From assembly GCF_900106835.1 (NCBI RefSeq), contig NZ_FNNR01000011.1, positions 97,107-161,106 on the forward strand: a stretch of 64,000 nt of DNA, in the 5' to 3' direction. Of the stretch, positions 52,021 through 61,244 are shown piece by piece. Every line of letters begins with the position of its first letter. Position 1 is the stretch's first letter. A program made the position numbers and the translations under genes. Below the pieces are notes generated by a model. It searched no databases. It saw nothing but the letters and a program-made list of their open reading frames with translations, and was not told the origin of the DNA. Source of the stretch: Arthrobacter sp. cf158 (GTDB lineage: Bacteria; Actinomycetota; Actinomycetes; Actinomycetales; Micrococcaceae).

Positions 52021-52161
52021 GTTGTGGGGCCTGCTGTGCGCCTTTGGCGGGGCGTGTGGGGCGCAGAGCGGGCCTGGCAAGGGGTGGGTGCTGTGTTGTG
52101 GGGCCTGTTGTGCGCCTTTGGCGGGGCGTGTGGGGCGTAGAGCGGGCCTCGCAAGGAGCTC
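52021..52161. repeat. Imperfect 74-bp tandem duplication
   Basis: GTTGTGGGGCCTGCTGTGCG starts at 52021 and recurs (one change) at 52095. About 67 bp of each copy match with a few substitutions. It fills most of the gap between terminator and next gene and is not translated in any convincing frame. Confidence 0.9.
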
Positions 52162-52202
52162 GTTCGGTTGGGAGTGTCAGGGGGCAGGTCTAGGCTCGAT
52201 GT

Positions 52203-52661
52203 ATGGAACACACCACCACCCTGACGCAGCACGTCAATGCCAGCCCGGAGAAGGTCTGGGCCGTCCTTTCGGACATTCCAGGTTCGGCCGGCACGCTGTC
52301 CGGCATCAACGCAATTCAAATGCTCAGCGAGGGCCCGTACGGTGAGGGCACCCGCTGGAAGGAAACCCGCACCATGATGGGCAGGCAGGAAACGGTCGAA
52401 ATGTGGGTGTCCCACACCGACCCGCCCCGAAGCACCACCATCAAGGCGCTCCAAGGCGGCGCGGACTACACCACGCGCTTCAACCTGTCCGAGCGCGACG
52501 GCGGGACGGACCTCACCATGACGTTCGGCGCGGAGGTCATCAAACCCACCGTTGTCAGCAAGGTCTCCATGGCCTTGTTCGGGAAAATTGGTATGAGCAT
52601 GACCCGGAAAGCCCTGGCTAAGGACTTGTCCGAGATCGCGGCGAAAGCGGAATCGCTCTAA
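52203..52661 (+). CDS. SRPBCC-family protein
   Basis: This is a 152-residue START/Bet v1-like protein: TTLTQHVNASPEKVWAVLSDI at the N-terminus, EGTRWKETRTMMGRQE in the middle and a long C-terminal helix (GMSMTRKALAKDLSEIAAKA). The family binds hydrophobic ligands in a cavity. TAGGCT ends exactly 6 nt before the ATG (leaderless). Its stop overlaps the start of the pentapeptide gene. Confidence 0.82.
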   Translation: MEHTTTLTQHVNASPEKVWAVLSDIPGSAGTLSGINAIQMLSEGPYGEGTRWKETRTMMGRQETVEMWVSHTDPPRSTTIKALQGGADYTTRFNLSERDGGTDLTMTFGAEVIKPTVVSKVSMALFGKIGMSMTRKALAKDLSEIAAKAESL

Positions 52662-53317
52662 TGGCGGCAGCGAAGGTTGCAGCGCCCAAGATTTCGCCGG
52701 TGCGTTTGGATGAACTGCGCGACGACGACGCTCCGGACTTCCAGCGTGGCGAACGGTATGACGGTGTCAGGTTCACCAAGGTCTCCGCTGATGGGGAAGA
52801 GCTGAGTGGCTCGGATTTCATCGAGTGTGAGTTCAACGGGGTCTCCTTCAATGAGGCCCAGTTGCGCGGAGCAACGTTCCGTGAGTGCGTCCTTGCCGAG
52901 CCGTACGCTCCGGTGTTTACCGCGGCCCGGAGTTCCTGGCAGGACGTGGAGATCAGCAACCCGCGGTGGGGGTCGGCCGAACTTTATGAGGGCAATTGGC
53001 GGTCGGTCCGAATCGACGGCGGCAAGCTGGATTACGTGAACCTGCGGGGGTCCAAGCTCATGGATGTTCAGATCTCCGACTGCATCATCAACGAGCTCGA
53101 TCTTGGAAACTGCGCGGGGACGCGGGTGGCCCTGAAAAACTGCACCATCGGGTCGTTGGACGTCACCGGAGCCAAGTTGAAGGACGTGGATTTGCGGACA
53201 TCTGAGTTCCGCGGAATCAACGGTTTGGCCGGTCTGGCGGGCGTGGTCATCGATGACTATCAGCTGAGCCTCATGGCGCCGCTGTTGGCCGGTCATTTGG
53301 GGATCCGGGTGGTTTGA
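52661..53317 (+). CDS. Pentapeptide-repeat protein
   Basis: This is a 218-residue protein with A(D/N)LXX-type units: LSGSDFIECEFNGVSFNEAQLRGATFRECVLAE (about 47-79) and later LRGSKLMDVQISDC, LKNCTIGSLDVTGAKLKDVDLRTSEF, giving a right-handed beta-helix. Some family members protect DNA gyrase, but nothing here points to that. Start and previous stop overlap (TAATG), so it is coupled to the SRPBCC gene. Confidence 0.85.
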   Translation: MAAAKVAAPKISPVRLDELRDDDAPDFQRGERYDGVRFTKVSADGEELSGSDFIECEFNGVSFNEAQLRGATFRECVLAEPYAPVFTAARSSWQDVEISNPRWGSAELYEGNWRSVRIDGGKLDYVNLRGSKLMDVQISDCIINELDLGNCAGTRVALKNCTIGSLDVTGAKLKDVDLRTSEFRGINGLAGLAGVVIDDYQLSLMAPLLAGHLGIRVV

Positions 53318-53365
53318 TGGTGGGGCGGGCCGGGGCAGGCTGTCCTTCACTGAGGGCTTCATCTG

Positions 53366-53417
53366 TTGACCGGCCCGCTGTGCCGTGTAATCTTTATAGA
53401 ACGAACGGTCGGTATAT
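53366..53417 (+). promoter_or_regulatory. Promoter with PaaR-like operator for the thiolase operon
   Basis: TTGACC (53366-53371) and TAATCT (53388-53393) are 16 nt apart. Just downstream, CGAACGGTCGGT (53402-53413) with flanks TAATATACCGACCGTTCG on the other strand matches the ACCGNNCGNNCGGT-type core reported for actinobacterial PaaR. It shares 11 of 12 core bases with the site before paaZ. Confidence 0.65.
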
Positions 53418-53458
53418 TATTCCGGACCGGCCCCTTTCACTTCGCGAAGGATGTTCTC

Positions 53459-54685
53459 ATGGTCGAGGCTTTTCTTGTTGGCGGCGCACGCACGCCTGTA
53501 GGTCGCTACGGTGGGGCACTGTCCTCCGTCCGCCCGGACGATCTTGCAGCACTGGTGGTCAGGGAAGCCGTGGCCCGTGCCGGCGTCGATCCTGACGCCA
53601 TCGACGAGGTTATCCTCGGCAACGCCAACGGCGCAGGCGAGGAAAACCGGAACGTGGCCCGCATGGCAACCATCCTGGCCGGACTTCCCCTCCACATCCC
53701 CGGCATCACCGTGAACCGCCTCTGCGCCTCGGGCCTGAGCGCCATCATCATGGCAAGCCAGATGATTAAGTCCGGTGCTGCGGACATTGTGGTGGCCGGC
53801 GGTGTCGAGTCCATGAGCCGTGCTCCGTGGGTCCAGGAAAAGCCGGCCACAGCCTTCGCCAAGCCGGGCCAGATTTTCGATACCTCCATTGGCTGGCGCT
53901 TCGCCAACCCGCTCTTCACCAAGGGCGAGCTCTCCCGCGACGGCAAGATGACCTATTCCATGCCGGAAACGGCCGAGGAAGTTGGCCGGGTGGACAACAT
54001 CTCCCGCGAGGACGCCGACGCCTTTGCGGTCCGTTCGCACGAACGCGCGCTGGCGGCCATCGCCGGGGGTCGCTTCAAGGATGAGATCGTTCCGGTCACC
54101 GTGAAGACCCGTAAGTCGGAGACCGTGGTGGACACTGATGAAGGTCCCCGGTTGGGTACCACCATGGACGTGCTGGCTGCGCTTCGGCCCGTGGTGCAGG
54201 GTGGCTCCGTGGTGACGGCCGGCAACTCTTCCACCCTGAATGACGGCGCATCCGCAATCATCGTCGCGTCCGAGGCCGCCATCAAGAAGTTCGGCCTGAC
54301 GCCCCGCGCACGCATCGTGGACGGCGCATCGGCCGGCTGCGAACCGGAAATCATGGGAATCGGCCCGGTTCCGGCCACGCAGAAGATCCTGGCACGCACG
54401 GGCCTCACTGTGGACCAGCTCGGCGCTGTGGAACTGAACGAAGCGTTCGCCACGCAGTCGCTGGCGAGCATGCGCCGCCTTGGCCTGGATCCCGACATTG
54501 TGAACAACGACGGCGGCGCCATCAGTCTGGGGCACCCGCTTGGTTCCAGCGGATCACGCATCGCCATCACGCTGCTGGGCCGGATGGAGCGCGAACTCGC
54601 TTCCGCCACCGGACCGAAGCTTGGTTTGGCAACCATGTGCATCGGCGTCGGCCAAGGCACCGCGATGCTGCTGGAAGGCGTGTAA
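53459..54685 (+). CDS. Thiolase, 3-oxoadipyl-CoA/acetyl-CoA acyltransferase type
   Basis: This is a 408-residue thiolase. The nucleophile Cys is in NRLCASGLSAI (about 89), with GGVESMSRAPW, NEAFATQ and GHPLGSSGSR (His and second Cys region CIGVGQG). GGVESMSRAP is common in beta-ketoadipyl-CoA thiolases (PcaF/PaaJ). The ATG 53459 has GAAGGA 7 nt upstream. It starts a three-gene operon; with paaZ under the same operator type, the last phenylacetate step is the probable role. Confidence 0.87.
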   Translation: MVEAFLVGGARTPVGRYGGALSSVRPDDLAALVVREAVARAGVDPDAIDEVILGNANGAGEENRNVARMATILAGLPLHIPGITVNRLCASGLSAIIMASQMIKSGAADIVVAGGVESMSRAPWVQEKPATAFAKPGQIFDTSIGWRFANPLFTKGELSRDGKMTYSMPETAEEVGRVDNISREDADAFAVRSHERALAAIAGGRFKDEIVPVTVKTRKSETVVDTDEGPRLGTTMDVLAALRPVVQGGSVVTAGNSSTLNDGASAIIVASEAAIKKFGLTPRARIVDGASAGCEPEIMGIGPVPATQKILARTGLTVDQLGAVELNEAFATQSLASMRRLGLDPDIVNNDGGAISLGHPLGSSGSRIAITLLGRMERELASATGPKLGLATMCIGVGQGTAMLLEGV

Positions 54686-55488
54686 TGGCCCTGGATCCGA
54701 AAGACTTCACCACGCTCCTCATCGAGGAACGCGACGACCGCCTGACGGTTCTCTTGAACCGTCCCGAGGTCCGCAACGCGATCGACCAACAGATGGTGGA
54801 TGAGCTCCACCTCGTGTGCGCTGAGCTGGAGCGGAACCCCAAGGTGCTGATCATTGCCGGCACCGATGGCGTCTTCGCCTCGGGCGCCGATATTGGGCAG
54901 CTGCGCGAACGCCGCCGCGATGATGCACTGCAGGGGATCAACTCCACGATCTTTGTCCGCATCGCCAAGCTGCCCATGCCCGTCATCGCGGCCCTGGATG
55001 GTTACTGCCTGGGCGGCGGGGCTGAACTTGCCTATGCAGCCGACTTCCGAATCGGCACGCCGAGTGTCCGCATTGGTAACCCGGAAACCGGTCTGGGAAT
55101 CCTGGCCGCGGCTGGTGCCAGCTGGCGGCTCAAAGAGTTGGTCGGGGAGCCGAAGGCCAAAGAAATCCTCCTGGCCGGCGCCGTACTCCGCGCCGAAGAA
55201 GCCCTGCGCATCAGCCTCATCACCGAGATCCACGAGGCCCCGGAACTCATGGACGCAGCGCACAAGCTCGCTGACCGGATCGCTCGCCAGGACCCCTTGG
55301 CCGTACGCATCACCAAATCCGTCTTCCATGCCCCGGCTGAAGCCCACCCGCTGATCGACACACTCGCCCAGGGAATCCTGTTTGAGTCCCAGGCCAAGTT
55401 CGATCGCATGCAGGCATTCCTCGATAAGAAATCGGCCAAGGCTTCTCCGGATACGGCCGCTACCACGCAAGACAGGACCCAGAAATGA
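54685..55488 (+). CDS. Enoyl-CoA hydratase (PaaF/PaaG-like)
   Basis: This is a 267-residue crotonase: VLLNRPEVRNAID, the oxyanion segment GVFASGADIGQLRERR and GYCLGGGAELAYAADFRIG. Its start overlaps the thiolase stop (TAATG) and its stop overlaps the dehydrogenase start (ATGA). In the phenylacetate pathway it would hydrate 2,3-dehydroadipyl-CoA, or serve as the ring isomerase PaaG; sequence alone does not decide. Confidence 0.85.
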   Translation: MALDPKDFTTLLIEERDDRLTVLLNRPEVRNAIDQQMVDELHLVCAELERNPKVLIIAGTDGVFASGADIGQLRERRRDDALQGINSTIFVRIAKLPMPVIAALDGYCLGGGAELAYAADFRIGTPSVRIGNPETGLGILAAAGASWRLKELVGEPKAKEILLAGAVLRAEEALRISLITEIHEAPELMDAAHKLADRIARQDPLAVRITKSVFHAPAEAHPLIDTLAQGILFESQAKFDRMQAFLDKKSAKASPDTAATTQDRTQK

Positions 55489-56348
55489 CAGCAGTTCCCG
55501 CCATCCCGCACGTCGTTGGAGTCTTGGGTGGTGGCCGGATGGGTGCGGGCATCGCACACGCGTTCCTCACCAAGGGATCCACGGTCATCGTGGTGGAACG
55601 CGATCACGAGGCAGCTGCCGGAGCCCAAGGCCGCGTGGCTGAAGCCGTAGCCAAGTCCGCCGCCCGTGGCACCCTGAGCGAAACCCCGGATGAAGCCATG
55701 GCCCGCTTCAGCACCTCAACGGACTACGAGTCGTTCATCCACTGCGGACTGGTGGTGGAGGCAGTGCCCGAGGACTTCGACCTCAAAGTCACGGCACTGA
55801 AAGCTGTGGAGGAACACTTGTCCGCTGACGCTTTCCTGGCCTCCAACACGTCTTCCCTGTCAGTGACCGGCCTCGCCAACGAACTTCGCCGTCCCGCCAA
55901 CTTCGTGGGACTTCACTTCTTCAACCCTGTGCCCGCTTCCACCCTCATTGAAGTGGTGCTGGCCAAGGAGACGTCTCCCGAACTCGCTGAAGCGGCGAAA
56001 AGCTGGACCGAGGCACTCGGCAAGACCGCCGTCGTCGTTAATGACGCACCCGGCTTTGCGTCCTCAAGACTTGGCGTCGCCATTGCCCTTGAGGCCATGC
56101 GTATGGTGGAGGAAGGTGTGGCTTCCGCGGAGGACATCGATGCCGCCATGGTCCTTGGCTACAAGCACCCCACTGGCCCGCTGAAGACCACCGACATTGT
56201 GGGCCTGGATGTCCGGCTCGGCATCGCTGAATACCTGCACTCCACGCTGGGCGACAGGTTCGCACCGCCGCAGATCCTCCGGGACAAAGTGGCCCGCGGT
56301 GAACTCGGGCGCAAGACGGGCAAGGGCTTCTTCGACTGGACCGACTAA
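55485..56348 (+). CDS. 3-Hydroxyacyl-CoA dehydrogenase (PaaH-like)
   Basis: This is a 287-residue NAD-dependent dehydrogenase: Rossmann start VGVLGGGRMGAGIAHAF, catalytic His-containing GLHFFNPVP, NDAPGF and GYKHPTGPLKTTDIVGLDV. It oxidises 3-hydroxyacyl-CoA, here probably 3-hydroxyadipyl-CoA. It is the third gene of the operon. Confidence 0.88.
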   Translation: MTAVPAIPHVVGVLGGGRMGAGIAHAFLTKGSTVIVVERDHEAAAGAQGRVAEAVAKSAARGTLSETPDEAMARFSTSTDYESFIHCGLVVEAVPEDFDLKVTALKAVEEHLSADAFLASNTSSLSVTGLANELRRPANFVGLHFFNPVPASTLIEVVLAKETSPELAEAAKSWTEALGKTAVVVNDAPGFASSRLGVAIALEAMRMVEEGVASAEDIDAAMVLGYKHPTGPLKTTDIVGLDVRLGIAEYLHSTLGDRFAPPQILRDKVARGELGRKTGKGFFDWTD

Positions 56349-56374
56349 ACCACGCGGGCGGTTAGGCTATCCGG

Positions 56375-56977
56375 GTGACTTCAATCGAACCCATCACCCT
56401 GACCGGACAATTCGTGACGCTGGAGCCGTTGAGCCAGGAACACCATGACGGGCTGGTGGATGCGGCCCGCGACGGCGATCTCTGGAAGCTTTGGTACACG
56501 TCCGTTCCTACCCCGGACGGTATGGCCGCCGAGATTGAGCGGCGCCTGGGTCTGCAAGCTGAAGGATCCATGCTGCCGTTTGCCACCCGCTCCAATGCAA
56601 CCGGCAAGCTCATCGGCATGACCACCTACATGAACATCGACGCCGTAACGCCGCGCGTGGAAATCGGCTCAACCTGGAATGCTGCCTCGGCCCACGGCTC
56701 CGGGACCAACCCGGACTCCAAACTGCTGCTCCTGCGGCATGCCTTCGAAACGCTGGGCTGCCCGGCTGTGGAGTTCCGCACTCACTGGTTGAACCAGCAA
56801 TCCCGTGACGCCATTGCGCGGCTTGGCGCCAAGCAGGACGGCGTGCTGCGCAACCACTCCCGCAGTGCCGACGGTGCTCTCCGGGACACAGTGGTGTTCT
56901 CCATCCTGGAGCACGAGTGGTCCGCGGTGCGCAACGGGCTGGAGTTCCGGTTGGCCAAATACCGCGCCAAGGGCTGA
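56375..56977 (+). CDS. GNAT acetyltransferase, RimL-like
   Basis: This is a 200-residue GNAT-fold protein: ITLTGQFVTLEPLSQEHHDG at the start, then PRVEIGSTWNAA and FETLGCPAVEFRTHWLNQQSRDAIARLGA, the RimJ/RimL-type acetyl-CoA pattern. GTG 56375 was chosen because TAGGCT ends 6 nt before it, giving a leaderless start. It could acetylate a protein N-terminus or a small molecule. Confidence 0.85.
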   Translation: MTSIEPITLTGQFVTLEPLSQEHHDGLVDAARDGDLWKLWYTSVPTPDGMAAEIERRLGLQAEGSMLPFATRSNATGKLIGMTTYMNIDAVTPRVEIGSTWNAASAHGSGTNPDSKLLLLRHAFETLGCPAVEFRTHWLNQQSRDAIARLGAKQDGVLRNHSRSADGALRDTVVFSILEHEWSAVRNGLEFRLAKYRAKG

Positions 56978-57058
56978 GCTTTCGACACTCAGCGCAGGTC
57001 CAAGTCCCTGGACGCAACCCCTCGGCGAGCCCACGGTCCATGTGCTTAGCTGGCTCCT

Positions 57059-57787
57059 ATGGATGGGACAACCAGCGTCCACTGGGACGGGGCCGTGAAC
57101 GCCTGGCGGATCGCCGGGGATGTGTACCGGATGGGCCGGCACGAGTGGGTCACCGAGGCCGGTTGGCGGCAAATGTACGACGACGGCGTCCGCACCGTGA
57201 TTGATCTCCGCGCCTCGGGCGAGCGTCATCTACGCGATACCGATCCCGAGGTGCCGGAGAATGTGAAGGCGCGGATCGACGTCGTACATTGCCCCACGGA
57301 GGATCCGGACCATAGCCGCTTCAGCGAGCTGTTCGGCCCCTACCTGAAGGAGCCGTCGCAGTACCGGGACTATTTGGAGCTTTTCGGAGAAAAGGTCGCG
57401 GCGGTGTTTAAGGCCATTGCCGCGTCACCGGGAAAAGTAGTGGTTCATTGCTCAGCGGGCAGGGATCGCAGCGGCGTCATCGCATTGATACTGCAGAAGT
57501 TGGCGGGGGTCGACGATGACCAGATCGTGCACGGCTACGAGCTGGCCGCCCGCGGGATCAACGAGCGGCATCGTACCCACGGTGCGCCACACGCCCATGA
57601 TCCGTACCTTGCCGAGGACGATCTCGAGGCGATGCTGGCGCAACGGCGGACAGGCCTGCGGGAGCTCCTTGCTTCGTTCGACGCGAGCGGTTTCCTGGCA
57701 GTCAATGGCGTCTCGGCACATCAGATCGAGGCGGTTCGGGCGAAGCTCACGTCCGGTGACTCCCGCGCTGCTACCATGCAGGATTGA
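57059..57787 (+). CDS. Tyrosine-protein phosphatase (PTP/DSP-like)
   Basis: This is a 242-residue protein with the CX5R signature VVHCSAGRDRSGVIAL (Cys about 131) and the family features VYRMGRHEWVTEAGW and VIDLRASGE near the start. The actinobacterial family includes PtpB-like phosphatases acting on phosphotyrosine, Ser/Thr or phosphoinositide. It is in line with a glycosyltransferase gene but a 30-nt gap separates them, so a link is uncertain. Confidence 0.85.
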   Translation: MDGTTSVHWDGAVNAWRIAGDVYRMGRHEWVTEAGWRQMYDDGVRTVIDLRASGERHLRDTDPEVPENVKARIDVVHCPTEDPDHSRFSELFGPYLKEPSQYRDYLELFGEKVAAVFKAIAASPGKVVVHCSAGRDRSGVIALILQKLAGVDDDQIVHGYELAARGINERHRTHGAPHAHDPYLAEDDLEAMLAQRRTGLRELLASFDASGFLAVNGVSAHQIEAVRAKLTSGDSRAATMQD

Positions 57788-57816
57788 TCACACTTCCCGA
57801 ACGGAATGGACCTGCC

Positions 57817-58800
57817 ATGAATGCCGGTGCCCGCGTCACCATCGTGACCCGAACCAAGAACCGCCCGATTTTCCTGGCCCGCGCCCTGGACGATATTTTC
57901 GGCCAGACCTTCCAGGATTTCGAGTTGGTGATTGTGAACGACGGCGGCGACCCGGCCGACGTCGATCACCTCACCTCCCAGCGTCCGGAATCCGAACGGG
58001 AGCGCATCACCACTCTCCACCACGCCGAATCCGTGGGCATGGAGGCAGCGTCCAACGCAGGCATCAAAGCCGGCTCAGGCGACTTCATTGTCATCCACGA
58101 TGACGATGACTTTTGGGCACCGAACTTCCTGGCGAACACGGTGGCTTATCTGGACGATCCTGCGCATGGCGCCGAGAGCGGTGTCATGGTCCGCACGGAG
58201 ATCGTCATCGAAGAGTTGGTGGGGGACAGGATTGAGCCGATCCGCCGGGAAATCTTCTGGGCGGACATGCGCCAGATAACGCTTGCGGACATGCTTAGAA
58301 TCAACCGGGCCGTCCCCATTTCCTTCCTGTACCGCCGCAGCCTTCACGACGCCGTGGGCTACTACAACGAGGACCTGCCCGTGGTGGGCGACTGGGAGTT
58401 CCACCTGCGGGTCCTGAGCCACTCACGCGTGGGGTTCCTGGACGGTGATCCGTTGGCTTTCTGGTCGCAGCGGCCCGAATCCGAGGGGCATGACGGCAAC
58501 AGCATTTTCGCGAAGGCCGCAGAGCACGCACGTTACGACGCCTTGGTGCGCGATGACCACCTCCGCGATGGAGTCGCCCAGGGCGGTCTGGGCGCGATGC
58601 TGTACGTGTCCCGTGTCCTTGCTGAGCAGGAGGAGCTGATCCGGGCCCAGCAGCGCCGCCTCGACGAATCCGCGGCGAAGCTTGACCATGTGCTGGAGCG
58701 CCTGGACGCCCTCAACGCCACCGTCATTGCGAGGACCAGCGTGGGGGAATTCCTCAAGAAGCCCTTGCTGTTGGCGAAGAAGCTGGGTGGCAAGGGCTAG
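57817..58800 (+). CDS. Family 2 glycosyltransferase
   Basis: This is a 327-residue GT-A enzyme: VTIVTRTKNRPIFLARALDD at the start, NAGIKAGSGDFIVIHDDDDFW (DXD-type, about 92-99) and a C-terminal coiled coil (LAEQEELIRAQQRRLDESAAKLDHVLERLDALNAT). The ATG 57817 has GGA about 7 nt upstream and begins the canonical strand. It probably adds sugar to a surface polymer. A TTCTCTCAC sequence lies 12 nt past the stop. Confidence 0.85.
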   Translation: MNAGARVTIVTRTKNRPIFLARALDDIFGQTFQDFELVIVNDGGDPADVDHLTSQRPESERERITTLHHAESVGMEAASNAGIKAGSGDFIVIHDDDDFWAPNFLANTVAYLDDPAHGAESGVMVRTEIVIEELVGDRIEPIRREIFWADMRQITLADMLRINRAVPISFLYRRSLHDAVGYYNEDLPVVGDWEFHLRVLSHSRVGFLDGDPLAFWSQRPESEGHDGNSIFAKAAEHARYDALVRDDHLRDGVAQGGLGAMLYVSRVLAEQEELIRAQQRRLDESAAKLDHVLERLDALNATVIARTSVGEFLKKPLLLAKKLGGKG

Positions 58801-58924
58801 TACGGCCCGAAGCCTTCTCTCACTTCACATATCTGCGGCGTTTCGACTAACCCGTTTGGTGCACTAGGATCGCGACGGGTCGCCAACTCTGCGACCCCTT
58901 CATTCGCATGAAACTGGGGGACCC

Positions 58925-61129
58925 ATGAAGGGTATTGCTCGCGGCCGTTTTCGGCTCGCTCTCGCTCTGTTAGGAGCACTTGTCCTGGGTGCACTGCCCG
59001 CCGGGTTCGCATCCCCGGCGTTTGCAGCGGCAACGGGAAGTATTTCAGGAACGGTCACTGTTCCCGCGGGCGTGGATGTGACCAGGATTGACATCGCCAC
59101 CCTGGAGGGACCAAGCCAGGAAGACGTTCGGCCGGATGCGGACGGAAAGTTCACCTTTCCGGCACTGGTCGCCGGGCAGTACAAACTGCAATTTTCAGAG
59201 GCTGGACACCCGATTCAGACGCTCTCCACCTTCTATGGGGGCTCTACCAGGGAGCAGGCGACAGTGGTTGTTGTGGCCGAGGGCGCGGCTGTCACTGGCA
59301 TCAACCAGACCATGCGTATGGGAGGTGCCATTGCCGGTAAGGTGACCGTTCCCTCCGGAGTCGATCCGACAGCGGTTACCGTGATAGCCGAGGGCCCCGG
59401 TGGCACGAGTTCGGACACTGTCACCGCCGACGGATCCTACGTGGTGAAAGGGCTTGAAACGGGTGGGTACAAAGTTGCCTTCTTCTACGGAGGAACATCG
59501 TCGCCGGTCCTGAACTCGTACTACCCGAATGCTTCCAGAGAGACGGCAACTTTGGTTGCTGTCACCGAAGGATCCACTGTTAGCGGCATCAATGAGACGC
59601 TGAAACCAGCAGCAACGATCTCCGGAAAAATCTCGGTTCCGGCTGGAGCTGCCGCCTATAACGGCCAGGTCATGGTGGAGGCCGGGCCGGACTTCACTAA
59701 GAATGACTTCGCTGGCTCAGCCTTCCTCAGCTCGGACAACGCGGGAAACTTCACTATTGGTGGCCTCAAAGCAGGAACGTACAAGCTCCATTACCGCGCT
59801 TATGACGACACCTGGGCCACCATGTGGCACAAAGGTGTCGCCGACCCCGCCAACTCGCCATGGATCACCGTGACCGACGGACAGAAGCTCACCGGAATCC
59901 AAGACTCTGCAGTGGCAGCTGCCAGTATCGCTGGTTCCATCGCTGGTGCCCCGGCGCCGGGGCAAGTACAGAATGGCCCCGGTATGAGCATCACCGCGGT
60001 GACTGCAAACGGAACCGTGGCTTCTTCCACGGTCATGGAGACGTCGCAAACGACCTACGCGCTGAAGAACCTGCTCCCCGGATCCTACAAAATCCAGTTC
60101 AACCGGACCCTCGGATTCGTATCCGCGTATGAGGCCCAGTCGTACAGGGATCTTCCCGAGTCCAGTGGCACCGCTAATGCGACACCTGTGACGGTTGCTG
60201 CCGGACAGGGTGTCTCCAACATCAATGCAACGGTTCGCTTGGGCGGAACACTCACAGGCAAGGTGCTGGGCTCCAACGGATCTCCGTTGTTCGACACCCG
60301 GGTCAACGTCTACACGAAGGACGGGTTCCTTGTGACGCGCCGTGCGTACACCGCGCCTGACGGCACGTTCAAGGTCACTGGTCTGACCACGGGGTTGTAC
60401 TTTGTCTCGGCTGAGCCTGCGGGCCAGTCCGGACCGATTTTCTCCGGGAATGTTCTTACTGAGGCTAATGCCAGGTCGGTTGCTGCCGCCGTGGGTCAGA
60501 ATTCGGATATTGGGACGTTGAGCTACGCCACGGCGACGCAGGGTGCCCGGGGTTTTGATGATGTTCCGTTGGGGGCGCAGTTCCAGGATGAGATCCAGTG
60601 GTTGGCGGATAAAGGCATTTCCACGGGGTGGGAGGCCAATGGGTCCCGGACGTATCAGCCGTTATCTCCGGTGAACCGTGATGCGATGGCGGCGTTTATG
60701 TATCGGTTGGCTGGGAAACCTGATTTCACGGCTCCTGCCGTGTCTCCGTTCAAGGATCTGCCTGTGGGTACGCAGTTCTACAAGGAGATCACCTGGCTTG
60801 CGGACAAGGGGATTTCCACGGGGTGGGTTGAGGCCGATAAATCCAAGACGTACCGTCCGTTGCAGCCGGTGAACCGTGATGCGATGGCTGCTTTTATGTA
60901 TCGCTTGGCGGGGGAGCCTGAGTTCACGGCGCCGAAGGTTTCGCCGTTTGTTGATGTTCCGGTGGGTGCGCAGTTCTACAAGGAGATCACGTGGCTTGCT
61001 GCGCAGGGGATTTCCACGGGCTGGGCGGAGACGGGCAACGCTAAGTCGTTCCGTCCGTTGCAGCCGGTGAACCGTGACGCGATGGCTGCGTTCATGTTCC
61101 GCTACAACACCAAGTTCGGCGCCAACTAG
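58925..61129 (+). CDS. Secreted wall protein with carboxypeptidase-regulatory-like repeats and three SLH-like repeats
   Basis: This is a 734-residue protein. A Sec signal peptide (about 1-36, ending SPAFAAA) is followed by about five beta repeats starting GSISGTVTVP, GAIAGKVTVP, ATISGKISVP and similar. Three SLH-type repeats (about 545-730) have the core EIxWLAxxGISTGW and PVNRDAMAAFMYR common in Arthrobacter. SLH repeats should hold it to wall polysaccharide, and the beta repeats would be exposed. A tiny frame MKLGDP overlaps its ATG. Confidence 0.85.
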   Translation: MKGIARGRFRLALALLGALVLGALPAGFASPAFAAATGSISGTVTVPAGVDVTRIDIATLEGPSQEDVRPDADGKFTFPALVAGQYKLQFSEAGHPIQTLSTFYGGSTREQATVVVVAEGAAVTGINQTMRMGGAIAGKVTVPSGVDPTAVTVIAEGPGGTSSDTVTADGSYVVKGLETGGYKVAFFYGGTSSPVLNSYYPNASRETATLVAVTEGSTVSGINETLKPAATISGKISVPAGAAAYNGQVMVEAGPDFTKNDFAGSAFLSSDNAGNFTIGGLKAGTYKLHYRAYDDTWATMWHKGVADPANSPWITVTDGQKLTGIQDSAVAAASIAGSIAGAPAPGQVQNGPGMSITAVTANGTVASSTVMETSQTTYALKNLLPGSYKIQFNRTLGFVSAYEAQSYRDLPESSGTANATPVTVAAGQGVSNINATVRLGGTLTGKVLGSNGSPLFDTRVNVYTKDGFLVTRRAYTAPDGTFKVTGLTTGLYFVSAEPAGQSGPIFSGNVLTEANARSVAAAVGQNSDIGTLSYATATQGARGFDDVPLGAQFQDEIQWLADKGISTGWEANGSRTYQPLSPVNRDAMAAFMYRLAGKPDFTAPAVSPFKDLPVGTQFYKEITWLADKGISTGWVEADKSKTYRPLQPVNRDAMAAFMYRLAGEPEFTAPKVSPFVDVPVGAQFYKEITWLAAQGISTGWAETGNAKSFRPLQPVNRDAMAAFMFRYNTKFGAN

Positions 61130-61151
61130 GCTCGGCGTCCAACAAGGGAAA

Positions 61152-61189
61152 CGAAGGGTCGGCTCTTTGCCAAAGGGGCCGGCCCTTCG
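61152..61189 (+). terminator. Terminator after the SLH wall-protein gene
   Basis: CGAAGGG and CGGC pair with GCCG and CCCTTCG around a loop containing CTTTGCCAAAGG. No strong T-run follows, but the hairpin is stable and well placed. Confidence 0.65.
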
Positions 61190-61244
61190 GCGTTCCGGGA
61201 AATTACTGCTGTACTCCTCCGGGCATTCATGTACCCTGTATATA

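Noticed and set aside
53953..55557. Minus-strand frame opposite thiolase and hydratase
   Set aside because: Shadow of two well-identified genes on the plus strand.
58812..58822. Single TTCTCTCAC after the glycosyltransferase as a 32-bp family member
   Set aside because: Only one partial core, no second unit at 32-bp spacing.
58908..58928. Six-codon upstream frame MKLGDP before the SLH gene
   Set aside because: Overlaps the real start and has no ribosome binding site; probably chance.
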